Assembly (NCBI GenBank): GCA_022592445.1
Contig: JABYQR010000187.1
Coordinates: 24,346 to 88,345, forward strand
Length of the DNA stretch: 64,000 bases
Reading direction: 5' to 3'
DNA from: Cytidiella melzeri
Lineage: Eukaryota > Basidiomycota > Agaricomycetes > Polyporales > Irpicaceae
Position 1 is the stretch's first letter. Every line of letters begins with the position of its first letter. A model generated the notes under the pieces. The model had not been told where the DNA came from. It ran no database searches and saw only the letters and a list, made by a program, of their open reading frames with translations. Of the stretch, positions 54,401 to 64,000 are shown piece after piece. A program made the translations under genes and the position numbers.

Positions 54401-55198
54401 CGACTGGGTCGATCATCTACCGGCGGCTGAGTTTGCACTCAACTCGCGAGTACATGCGGGTAATTCACAAACACCGTTTGAGGTCATCTACGGATATCGC
54501 CCCGACTTCACTATACCAGTTGGCAAGCGAAGCAATATCCCTCACTCGATGAGCGCCTTGATAATATGGCTCGAGTACGCAAAGAGACCGAAGCAGCTCT
54601 TCGTCTAAGCAAAGAAAAGATGAAGCAACTCTACGAGTCTGAGAAGCGCTCTCCACGCGTCTTCCAAGTAGGGGACATGGTCTGGCTAAACGCTAAAACG
54701 TCCAGATCCACCAGGCTACCCCTAAACTCGGTCCTCGACAACTCGGCCCGTACAAGGTCATTGAACGCATTGGCGATCTCATTACAAACTCGATCTACCC
54801 AGCTATCTCCGAATCCACCCCGTCTTCATATCAACCGTCTAAGTCCCTGGCACGACAACGGCAAAGACGTACCTCCACCTCCTGATCCTATCGTCATAGA
54901 AGGAGAAGAGCAGTACGTCGTCGAGAAGGTGCTAGACAGCAGGCTACACGGACGATGGAAGAAACTACAATTCCTAGTCAAATGGGAAGGGTATTCAGAC
55001 GGACACAATAGCTGGGAACCAGTAGAAAACCTCGAGAATAGTCAAGAAGCGATTGACGACTTCTACAAAGCAAACCCCGGAGCGCCCCGGGTCATCAAAG
55101 CTTCACTCTTTGCGATCTCCGCTCGCACTTTCGGGAATTCAATACCCAGACCGACCCCGCTTTCCTTCGCACGATCTATCCATCTACATACATCTTAG
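51465..55198 (+). pseudogene. Pol of family C (protease to chromodomain), several frameshifts
   Basis: Protease (MIDSGATALFISHQF), RT (YLDDILIW near 52750; FFGLTNSPATFQALM before it), RNase H (EVDASGYATGGIISQ near 53190), integrase zinc region (HPGKHGTIELV), core Asp (VDLITQLPPS), SDRGPQFAARF region and QGNGKVERKNQ, and a chromodomain (FLVKWEGYSDGHNSWEP near 54975). The frame breaks near 53005, 53480, 53600, 53990, 54170, 54280, 54700 and 54750. Each checked break is one base missing or gained in a short run when compared with the minus copy at 61.8-64 kb (for example CTTTGG against CTCTTGG near 53475). Stop at 55196-55198. Confidence 0.88.
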
Positions 55199-55414
55199 CT
55201 GGGATGAAGGCAAACACATCGGTCTGGATATCTCAAGAACATCACACTGACGGGTAACGTCGAGTCAACGACACCAGAAGGGGAGAAACTTCCTAGCATC
55301 CTTCTGACTAGACAATCGGGGCAATTCTGCTGAATCCCTGTAGACGGGTAGAAGACCTCTATCACCACAGCACATGATGCTTCGCGAGGACGCTCGATTT
55401 TAGGAGGGGGGTAA
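55199..55414 (+). other. Family C 3' untranslated region and polypurine tract
   Basis: It ends in TAGGAGGGGGG (55401-55411) just before the 3' LTR. The same block, inverted, follows the LTRs at 33699-33783 and 61648-61733. Confidence 0.85.
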
Positions 55415-56147
55415 TGTCGTGGATGGCCGACTAGCCCTTATTTTCGCATTTTACCTCTAGTTTATAACTTGAAACCCAGTTGCAACCTAGCTTGCAACCC
55501 TCTCTGCACACGTCTATTAAGCGCCTGTATCACGTGGCTTAGACGCTCTACATGGTCACGTTACTAGCTGCTACGTCACACTGGCACGTGACTCAGCTTA
55601 TGTAAGACCACATGGCTACAGACACATGGCTCAGCCCATAGCTAGGGTTTGACGTCATAGATACCATCCACATGGGCTCCTTATTGTTCTTTCCCTATTG
55701 TTCTCTTTATGGAAGGATGTTCTCACAGGTGTGGGAATGGAATACAATAGTTGGTCTCCTTTTAGATAGATTCTCTCACGGGTAGAGTTCTTGGCAAGGA
55801 CTAGACAATAGCTATTGTTCTCTTTAGGTAGTTCTTTTGTTCTTCGTTCACACGGCTTCTTGCAAAGCCTGCCCTCAACATGGTCTGTGCGCAGGTCCCT
55901 GAAGTCTATATATACTGCTGCATGTACGCTCCTAGCCCCCATCTCGACCTCTTGGTCTTTACTGGGCTAGGTAAGCAACCCCTCTGTACTACATAGCTGG
56001 TAGTACAATACTAACTTGGTCTTTACTGGGCTAGCAACTTGAAAAAGTTGATAGCTGGTGAAGCATTGTGCTCTACGCCTGCCACCACCTCCTCGTCGTT
56101 TTCCACTCCGTGTCCCTTTAGTTGCGTCGAGCTTCGTCTCCGTGACA
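55415..56147 (+). repeat. Family C 3' LTR
   Basis: 733 bp, same ends as the 5' LTR. It differs from it by ten single-base deletions, all in this copy, and one visible substitution (GCTTCG against GCTTTG). Confidence 0.93.
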
Positions 56148-58248
56148 GTGGTTCTCAATCATGCAGTTGTCTTGAACAACTGCAATGCCGTGGGCTCGAT
56201 CTCCTCCTTGCCACCGCGACGAGAGCTCAATGAAGTCAACGGATGGCGTGGCTGACAAGACTGTGGTCCCAGCGGGCTACTCTGATCATCCCCTGAGTCG
56301 GTCCAGTTTCCTACTTGGCGAGTGAGGTCCCTTTCAATGCCAGGGATCTCAACGTTTGGATTTGCATTGAGGTAACAGATCCAAGTCTCAATGGCCTGGG
56401 GTGTTATACTTGCGCCCGGTCACTGTGGGCACCATGGAGGTGCGGCCTAGTGTTTGCCTGCCGGCGAGGGAGACGGTTTGTAGGTTGCCCTGCACGTGAA
56501 GTGGTGGTGCGGGTTGCCCCGCGTGTGGTGGTAGGTGCATCATATTGGATGGCCCGGAGGGTGGGGACGGCTGTGAGGCTGGCAAGCCATTCCTCGTGCG
56601 TCGCGTGGCGGTCCCGGTGCAAAGGATTGTGTTAAGGGGGAGAGGATGTAGACAGGCAGCGGGCTGACCTGCATGCACGTCTTTGCCTTCTTTTCTTCTT
56701 CCCCTTCTCAGCCTGCTGCTGAGTCTCTCTGGTAATGGGTACCAGGTGGCCTCGGTGGTGACTCCCTGACGGCTCCTGCTCGGCAGCCGTTGCCAATTGC
56801 GGGGGACCTGTTGCAGTGGTGGACGTAGAGTTCCAAACTCGTAGCCTCACATTGCACTGGTTGTGCGCAACATTGGGAGGTGCCTAACCTCGCCAACAGT
56901 CCTGGGGAACAGCCAGTGCTCAGGGTTCTGTCCATTGGACACGTACAATTGCAGGGCTCTGCGGCTGTTGTCAAGCTGCTGCAACAGACTGGGCCTGACG
57001 CGTGTGAGTCGCGTGCGATCAGGCCTCACAGCACCTGACGTACGGTCCCAAGACCAGTAGTGAAGCCATGCCGCTCAGACTCGGTCTGGCAGCCTAGTGG
57101 CCAGTGGGCTGGGTAGCCCGGGAACCCGTAAGGGTAGAGCTTCAGCTCATGTTTTGTCCAATTTATTCCCGTGATTGGATTGATCATATTCTTGTTTGGG
57201 GACACGTCTGGTAGTCGATCCTCACAGTCCACGGGGATACCGTATATGATACGGTATCCTTGGTTCACCACGTCAGGGCCGATGATTATTGGCACGCCCT
57301 GCAGGTTCCTCAGTGGGATGAGCCTGTCGTATATGCTCGTGTTACTGATGTGGACATGCGCGTTAGGGTCCCTGACTCCCGGGGCATGGTACCAATCGAT
57401 TGTTGGTGGCCGCTGCTGTGAGGCCGGCTCCAGTCGTTGGGCGAGTGCGGCCCCTTGCGGGGCGGGTGTGATGCACTCTGCAAGCGATACAGGTGGAGGC
57501 GTTGCCTCGCGGGGTTCAGTCTTGTCGACTGTCATGCGCTCCTCTAGCGGTGTGCGTGGTGGAGTTGCCTCCGGTTGGGATGTCCTTGATGGACCAGCCT
57601 GCCTCTCCTCCTTCTCAATTTGGCAGTTGTACTCTTCCGCCTCCTTCCTTGCTCTCGCACGAGCCTTCTTTGCCCCATGCTTTGTGGTTGGCTTGTTGTT
57701 ATAGTCGTCCAATCCTCCTCCCACTCATCCTGCCCTTCACCGTAATGGTTGCGAGCAATTTTGAAGTGATGGATCTGCTTCTTCAGATCCTCCGTCGGAA
57801 CCGTTGCAAAACGGTTCGACACCGCCTCTCTGGATCGTGCACGACCACATGCACGAGCTACCAATGGAGGTCCTCGCTCTTGAACTCTTGGTACTTGAGC
57901 TCGGACTCCAAACGGCCCAGGGTGTCCTCAGTCCTGCTGAGGCGTGCCTCGCATTGCCTCAGCTCCTCCAGGTAGTAGTTGCGGTCATTCCGCAGGCCGT
58001 CTACGTTGTCGCGTAGTTGATCGTTCTCGTGACGGAGACGATCGGGCTTGCAAGAGTCAACTCGAGGTGCGGTGACGGTGTCCCATTGACTTTGCCGTTT
58101 AGGCATTGATTGTAGTTGCTGCTCCGCCACAAGGGTGTTATTGAATGAGGTGGACTGGGAGTGGCTGGCCCTGTGTGTCATCCAGTTGGAGCACACAGGG
58201 CAGCCAATAGGATGAACAACTCCTACACCAGGGATATGAGCCCATGTG
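56148..58248 (-). pseudogene. Unidentified coiled-coil protein gene, multiply frameshifted
   Basis: Minus-strand blocks follow each other in shifting frames: 58196-57858 with a coiled coil (RLRHENDQLRDNVDGLRNDR), 57864-57700 (TVPTEDLKKQIHHFKIARNH), 57724-57026 with a basic/acidic linker (KKARARARKEAEEYN) and a conserved-looking domain (NTSIYDRLIPLRNLQGVPII; ITGINWTKHELKLYPYGFPG), then 57029-56847 and 56850-56404. The blocks are consistent with one protein broken by single-base indels. It starts just downstream, on the same strand, of the LTR at 58249-58925, so it could be the Gag-side ORF of an element using that LTR as its 5' LTR, or an unrelated transposon gene. No family recognised. 56148-56403 holds no separate gene. 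Confidence 0.5.
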
Positions 58249-58925
58249 TGACAGTTAAGGTTACACTCACCAGATAAGTGTTAGACTTGAGGGGGAGATA
58301 GTGATATAGAGAGTAAGAGGTGTGGTGAGCAAAGTACTGGAGAGTACAGAGTAGTCCTTTATCAACAGAGTGGATAAGACTGAGGGGATATACCCTCAGG
58401 AGTGCCTCTATATATACATGAAGGGGAGGACCCCAGGTACTACCCTAAGACCCCTAATACCTACATGAGTAAGCAAAGTAATCTACCTTACTAAGCATGC
58501 CCTATGCCCTAGTGGTGCCACTTCAATAATCAACCAATAGCAATTGTCCCCATGACCTGACCCCATGACCCAGCTCCAAGGCTAGACTTGTTCTAGCTTG
58601 TTCTAAGACAAGGCTAGACTTTTCCAGAAGGTTCTAAGAACTATGACATCATCTAATGGAATGTTCTATACTATGACATCATAGTTCCAGCATGTTTCAC
58701 AAGGTTCCAGAGAGTTCTATCATGTGATACACAGATAAGGAAAGGAGCGCATCAGCGCATCAGAGACAGATGGCGCATCAGCGCATCAATTGATAGGCAC
58801 TGAGAATAAGCACCTGATAAGCACTAGATAAGCGCTGGATAAGCGCTTGACAAGCGCTTAAATATTCCCAATAATACCGTTGCCTGGTAAGGCAAGTCTT
58901 GTAGAAACATTGAAAATCTGTGACA
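58249..58925 (-). repeat. Family D 3' LTR
   Basis: On the minus strand it begins TGTCACAGATTTTC directly after a polypurine tract (AGAAGGGGGGGTAA) and ends AACTGTCA. A TATATATAGAGGC promoter box is near 58410. Fragments of the same LTR occur at 15241, 19490, 45147, 46293 and 47006. Confidence 0.9.
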
Positions 58926-59162
58926 TTACCCCCCCTTCTTGCTTTGAACTCCGTGCAAAGAGTTTTGAACGAACACCTTGGTCATTGAGTCCACTTTTTC
59001 ACCATTGTCAAGAGGGTGCCTAAGCAGTTCCGAGTGACTCTAGCGGCTTCTACCGACGTCCCTGACGGGGTTATCACCTCATTGGCTGATGGTAGTCTAG
59101 TCCATACCCTCCTCGGTTGCGTCATTGGATCGTGGATGAGCCTTGGTGTGTTGTTTGTAACT
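58926..59162 (-). other. Family D 3' untranslated region and polypurine tract
   Basis: About 237 nt between the pol stop and the LTR, with a G7 purine tract (complement of 58926-58939). Confidence 0.8.
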
Positions 59163-60960
59163 TTATACACAGTAGATTGTAGCTGAGCGAATAGCTCGGG
59201 GATGATTGTCGTAGAATTTCTTGATCGCTTCTTGAGCGTGCGTGATGTTTTCTACAGGTTCCCACGTGTTGTCGTTCGGTCCGTAGCCTTTCCAGCGTAT
59301 GTAATACTGAAGCTTTTTGGCACAACCTGTACGTCTTGACTTGAGAATCTTCTCGACTTCGTATTCTTCTTCTCCGACAATGATATCTGGCGGAGGCATC
59401 TCCAGCTTTTGGCCTTCAAATTCAGGTTCATTATACGGTACCAACTTGCTTGCATGGAATACAGGATGTATCCTTGGTGAACGTTTGGGCCATTCCAGTC
59501 TGAATGTGACCGGCGAGAGCTTTTCAGCAATCTTGAATGGGCCGTAGTACTTGGCTGACAGCTTATGTCCAGACTTTTGGTAGTCTCTCAGATCTAGCAT
59601 GATCTGATCGCCTTTGTTGAAGGGGACCTTCTGGACGTGCTTGTCATAGTACCACTTCATGCGTTCAGCCGCAAGTTGTAACGCCGCCTTAGCATGCTCT
59701 TGAGCTTGCAAGCGGTTCCACATGATGTCATTCATGTCAGACCTTTTCAGGTCCTTAGTGAGCGTTGGACCAGCTCTAGGGTGTCTGCCGTATTCGAGGT
59801 AAAAAGGCGAGTGCTTAGTTCCCTCGTGCGCTGCATTGTTGTAAGCAAACTCAGCCGAGCTGAGCAATCTAGCCCAGTCGTCATGTAGTTGATCGACGTA
59901 ACAATGCAGGTACTGTTCGAGCATTTGATTAACTCGATCAGTTTGACCATCAGTCTGCGGATGATATGCGGTAGTCATTGTAGATTCTATCCCTAGCATT
60001 TTACACCATTCCTGGAATAAATCTGCTGCAAATTGTGGACCTCGGTCGGAAATGATCTGCAAAGGTAACCCATGAAGGGTCCAAACTCTCTCGTAGAGTA
60101 GAGCTGCAAGATCTTTTGCCAAGAACTCGTTTACGATAGGGAAGAAGTGCACCCTTTTAGTGAGGCGGTCTACGACTACGCAGATAGCATTGAAGCCATC
60201 AGACTCCGGTAACTGAGTAATCAAGTTGACAGTCATGACATCCCATGGTTCGGCCGGAACCGGATTAGGGATGAGTGGTCCATAAGGCTGTTGCGGACGG
60301 GTCTTCATCCGCTGACATGTGTCACAGCCTGTCACGTATTTCTTGACATCAGTGGTTAAACCTGGCCACCAGTAGTTTCTCGAGATCAGTTTGTACGTTT
60401 TCCATCTGCCAGGATGTCCGGCAGAAGGTAGATCGTGATGCACCTGGATGATTTGGCGTCTCAGATCTAATTTCTGATCTTTGGGGATGTAGACTTTTCC
60501 ACGGTATAGGAGTAATCCGTTCTCAAAATTCCATTCCTCTAGTGATTTCTTGAACTCCCTAGGACCAGAGTTAAGTAACTGCTGATAGTCCTTGGTAACT
60601 TTGTCGTTCATGAGTGCTTCCTTGACCCGTCTTAGGATTTCATCATCGTTGATAGGCGAGTCATGAGAGTTTTTGATAGCAGAGATGGCAAAAAACTCGG
60701 GTTTAAGGAGAATTTTGTCCAGTTATTGGAATTTACCCCCTCTTCATGATCTGGCCTCCTGGACAGAGGATCTGCGGTAAGCATGGTCTTTCCGGGTTTG
60801 TGCCGGAGCACGAAATTAAATCGCGTGAGGTATAACGCCCATGGTGCTTGTCTCCGGGTCAGCTTCTAGGCATTCCTGAAATATGTCAGGTTTTGGTGAT
60901 CCGACCATATTTCTACGGTAATCGGATGTCCCTCCAGATGTTGACGATACTCTTCCAGGG
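59163..60960 (-). pseudogene. Pol C-terminal part of family D (RNase H end, integrase, chromodomain)
   Basis: The first 340 nt (60960-60612) encode the end of RNase H (EIWSDHQNLTYF, then a TAG, then HKPGKTMLTADPLSR) with one later frameshift. From 60611 a 482-codon frame is intact: zinc region (HHDLPSAGHPG...CDTCQRM), integrase core, and chromodomain (YYIRWKGYGPNDNTWEPVEN) with stop at 59163. The integrase triad is damaged: the first Asp is Asn (TVNLITQLP) and the Glu is Asp (DGQTDRVNQ), while SDRGPQFAADLF is kept. At 60961 a family C LTR interrupts RNase H, so the rest of pol and gag lie beyond the window. Confidence 0.88.
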
Positions 60961-61647
60961 TGACACGGAGACAAGGCTCGACGTGACAAACAGGGACACG
61001 AAGTGGATGACGACGAAGTGGTGGTGGTAGACGTGAAGCTCAATACTCTCACCAGCTATAAACCTTATACAGATGTCTAGCCCAGTAAAGACCAAGAGGT
61101 CGAGATGGGGGCTAGGAGCGTACATGCAGCAGTATATATAGACTTCAGGGACCTGCGCACAGACCATGTTGAGGGCAGGCTTTGCAAGAAGCCGTGTGAA
61201 CGAAGAATAAAAGAACTACCTAAAAGAGAACAATAGCTATTGTCTAGTCCTTGCCAAGAACTCTACCCGTGAGAGAATCTATCTAAAAGGAGACCAACTA
61301 TTGTATTCCATTCCCACACCTGTGAGAACATCCTTCCATAAAGAGAACAATAGGGAAAGAACAATAAGGAGCCCATGTGGATGGTATCTATGACGTCAAA
61401 CCCTAGCTATGGGCTGAGCCATGTGTCTGTAGCCATGTGGTCTTACTTAAGCTAAGTCACATGCTAGTGTGACGTAGTAGCAAGTAATGTGACCGTGTGG
61501 AGCGTCTAAGCCACGTGATACGGGCGCTTAATAGACGTGTAAAGGAGTTTGCAGAGAAGGTTGCAACTGAGCTGCAGCCCGGAGTTTTATAGATAAAAAC
61601 AAGAGATAAATTGCGAAAATTAAGGGCTAGTCAGGCCATCCATGACA
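60961..61647 (-). repeat. Family C 3' LTR (minus)
   Basis: On the minus strand it begins TGTCATGGATGG at 61647 and ends CTCCGTGTCA at 60961, 687 bp. It joins the family C 3' internal end on its right. Its partner LTR and target duplication lie outside the window. Confidence 0.88.
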
Positions 61648-64000
61648 TTACCCCCCTCCTAAAATCGAGTGTCCTCGCGAAGCATCACTGTGCTGTGGTG
61701 ATAGAGGTCTTCTACCCGTCTACAGGGATTCAGCAGAATTGCCCCGATTGTCTAGTCAGAAGGATGCTAGGAAGTTTCTCCCCTTCTGGTGTCATTGACT
61801 CGACGTTACCCGTCAGTGTGATGTTCTTGAGATATCCAGACCGATGTGTTTGCCTTCATCCCAGCTAAGATCGTATGTAGATGGATAGATCGTGCGAAGG
61901 AAAGCGGGTCGGTCTGGGTATTGAATTCCCGAAGTGCGAGCGGAGATCGCGAAGAGTGAAGCTTTGATGACCCGGGGGTCCGGGGTTTGCTTTGTAGAAG
62001 TCGTCATTCGCTTCTTGACTGTTCTCGAGGTTTTCTACTGGTTCCCAGCTATTGTGTCGTCTGAATACCCTTCCCATTTGACAAGGAATTGCAATTTCTT
62101 CCACGTCCGTGTAGCCTGCTGTCTAGCACCTTTTCACGACGTACTGTTCTTCTCCTTCTATGACGATAGGATCAGGAGGTGGAGGTACATCTTTGCCGTT
62201 GTCGTGCCAGGGACTTAGACGGTTGATGTGGAAGACGGGGTGGAGTCGGAGATAGCTGGGTAGCTCGAGTTTGTAGTCAAGATCGCCGATGCGTTCGATG
62301 ACTTGTACGGGCCGAGTTGTCGAGGACCGAGTTTAGGGGTAGCCTGGTGGATCTGGACGTTCTTAGCGTTCAGCCAGACCATGTCCCCTACTTGGAAGAC
62401 ACGTGGAGAGCGCTTCTCAGACTCATAAGTTGCTTCATCTTTTCTTTGCTTAGACGAAGAGCTGCTTCGGTCTCTTGCGTACTCGAGCCATGTTGTCAAG
62501 GCGCTCATCAAGCGACGGGATATTGCTTCGCTTGCCGACTGGTATGGTGAAGTCGGGGCGATATCCGTAGATGACCTCAAACGGTGTTTGTGAATTACCC
62601 GCATGTACTCGCGAGTTGAGTGCAAACTCAGCCGCCGGCAGATGATCGACCCAGTCATCTTGTCGTTGCTGACAGAATAGACGCAGGTACTGTTCGATAT
62701 CCTGGTTTTTGCGTTCGACTTTGCCATTTCCTTGCGGATGATAGGCGGTTGTAAAACCAGCCTCTATGCCTAAGCGGTGATAGAGCGCACGCATGAAGCG
62801 CGCTGCAAACTGGGGTCCTCGGTCAGAGAACACCTTCTTGGGAATGCCGTGAAGTCGGAATACTTCTTTGTAATGTAGATCGGCATCCCTCAGCGTTAAC
62901 CCTAGTGGTAGTAGGGATGATGTGCGTTTGATCGGAGTAGTGGTCAACGTAGACCGCGATCGAATCGAATCCCTTAGAGGGTGGCAGCTGAGTGATGAGA
63001 TCTACACCGATGTGTTCCCAAGGTCCGGCCGGAGTTTCCTGAGGCTGTAGTACTGCTTTAGGATGTGGAGCTGACTTGTAACGCTGACAGCGATCACAGC
63101 CTAGTACGTAAGTCTCTACGAAGGCATTCATCTTTGGCCACCAATAGTGTTGTGAGACTAGCTCTATGGTGCCGTGTTTGCCCGGATGACCAGCCGCGGG
63201 TGTGTCATGGCAAGATTTGACAATTTCATGATGGAGCTCTTTGTTGTTAGGGATATAGAGTTTTCCCTTGTAGTAGATGAGTCCGTCACTCTCTTCCCAT
63301 TCGAGTAAACCGCCGACAAGTTTGCGAGGACCCTTCTTTCGAAGGGTAGCCAGAGCTTGTGCGACTTCTGCTTCTTGCTCCGTGCATTCTCGGATCTTTG
63401 ATTCGAGTGGAGAAGCAGTGGCAAGTGCACTGGTAGCGAGGATCCGGAAGTGTTCCGGTTTTAGTACCACCTGATCCTTGTTGTCTTCTTCGTCCGTGAC
63501 AGCGTGTGAGTGAAGACGAGAGAGAGGATCAGCGTGTATCATGGTACTGCCAGGCTTGTGTACCAACACGAAGTCGAAGTCAGCCAAGAGTAGTGACCAA
63601 CGTGCTTGACGTCGGTGAGGTGTTGCACAGTCTTCCAGTACTGCAGGTTCGCGTGATCTGTCCAGATCTCAAACGGTTCCTTGAGCCCTTCAAGGTAGTG
63701 GCGCCAATCTTTGAGAGCCTCGGTGATGGCTAACATCTCCCGATCAAAGATTTCGTAGTTACGTTCTGCTTCAGTCATAGATGCGGACCGGTAGGCAATA
63801 GGGTGGTAGAATCCATCTTCCTTCGATTTCTGGGAGATGATTCCACCGGTTGCATAGCCCGAGGCATCGACTTCTAGACGTGTAGGGAGTTCAGGGTCCC
63901 AGACTGCCAAGATAGGCTTGGTGGTAAAGGCCTTCTTTAGTAGCGTGAAGGCAGTCTGCTGTGCTGGACCCCAGATGAACGGTACGTCCTTCTTAGTCAG
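61648..64000 (-). pseudogene. Family C element, minus copy: 3' region and pol C-terminal part
   Basis: Reading leftwards from the window edge: RNase H (63910-63539, EVDASGYATGGIIS), integrase zinc region and core (63587-62823: HPGKHGTIELV, CDRCQRYKS, VDLITQLPPS), SDRGPQFAARF with KVERKNQ (62947-62450), linker, and chromodomain remnants (62100-61870, HNSWEPVENL). Frame breaks near 63590, 62900, 62470, 62300 and 62150 are again one-base changes. The polypurine tract is near 61650. The element continues past 64000. Confidence 0.85.

Overview
This window is a nested pile of transposable elements from a filamentous fungus, most likely a basidiomycete of the Agaricomycetes (a Rhizoctonia/Ceratobasidium-like genome would fit; this is inference). 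The evidence is several chromodomain Ty3/gypsy families, a Tnp2-type (CACTA/EnSpm) transposase gene with short introns, a Tet-like 2-oxoglutarate/Fe(II) oxygenase gene, and introns of about 50 nt. I see no convincing single-copy housekeeping gene, no tRNA or rRNA gene, and no prokaryotic feature.

Layout. 1-7018: remains of a plus-strand Ty3 element ('family X') ending in a long 3' LTR (5225-7018). Its interior holds an antisense, intron-containing Cys-rich gene and was invaded by a minus-strand Ty1/copia element (676-3279). 7019-12281: a minus-strand Tnp2 transposase gene. It is split by a 399-bp CACTG-ended palindromic element (7133-7531) and by a second X LTR (9107-11400), which itself contains a family C solo LTR (10578-11332). 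12.3-15.5 kb: poorly readable transposon-type sequence and LTR fragments. 15509-19221: Ty3 family B, copy 1. 19.2-24.5 kb: LTR fragments, then an unidentified plus-strand spliced gene. 24.6-32.4 kb: a segment bounded by 75-bp inverted repeats, carrying minus-strand spliced genes, one encoding a Tet-like oxygenase. 33.0-45.1 kb: a family C remnant, then family B copy 2, whose LTR is split by a nearly intact Ty3 element A (34166-40773, TSD GTTTC). 45.1-48.4 kb: family D LTRs in opposing orientation and a possible further LTR. 48371-56147: a full-length family C Ty3 element. 56.2-58.2 kb: a broken minus-strand coiled-coil gene. 58249-60960: family D Ty3 (minus), interrupted at 60961 by another family C copy that runs off the window.

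How the parts work together. Each Ty3 element encodes Gag, then protease, reverse transcriptase, RNase H, integrase and a C-terminal chromodomain. In A and B the Gag stop codon directly follows a textbook -1 slippery heptamer. B and C also share an extra ORF before gag. Damage has two styles. Older elements carry CGA-to-TGA stops, and the two LTRs of A differ only at three CpG sites, which suggests cytosine methylation and deamination. In 53-58 kb and 60-64 kb the damage is mostly single-base deletions, which may be sequencing error. The most interesting content is the Tet-like oxygenase segment close to a Tnp2 transposase, the antisense spliced gene in a retroelement, the conserved ATG-less pre-gag ORF, and the mosaic relationship of the two B copies.
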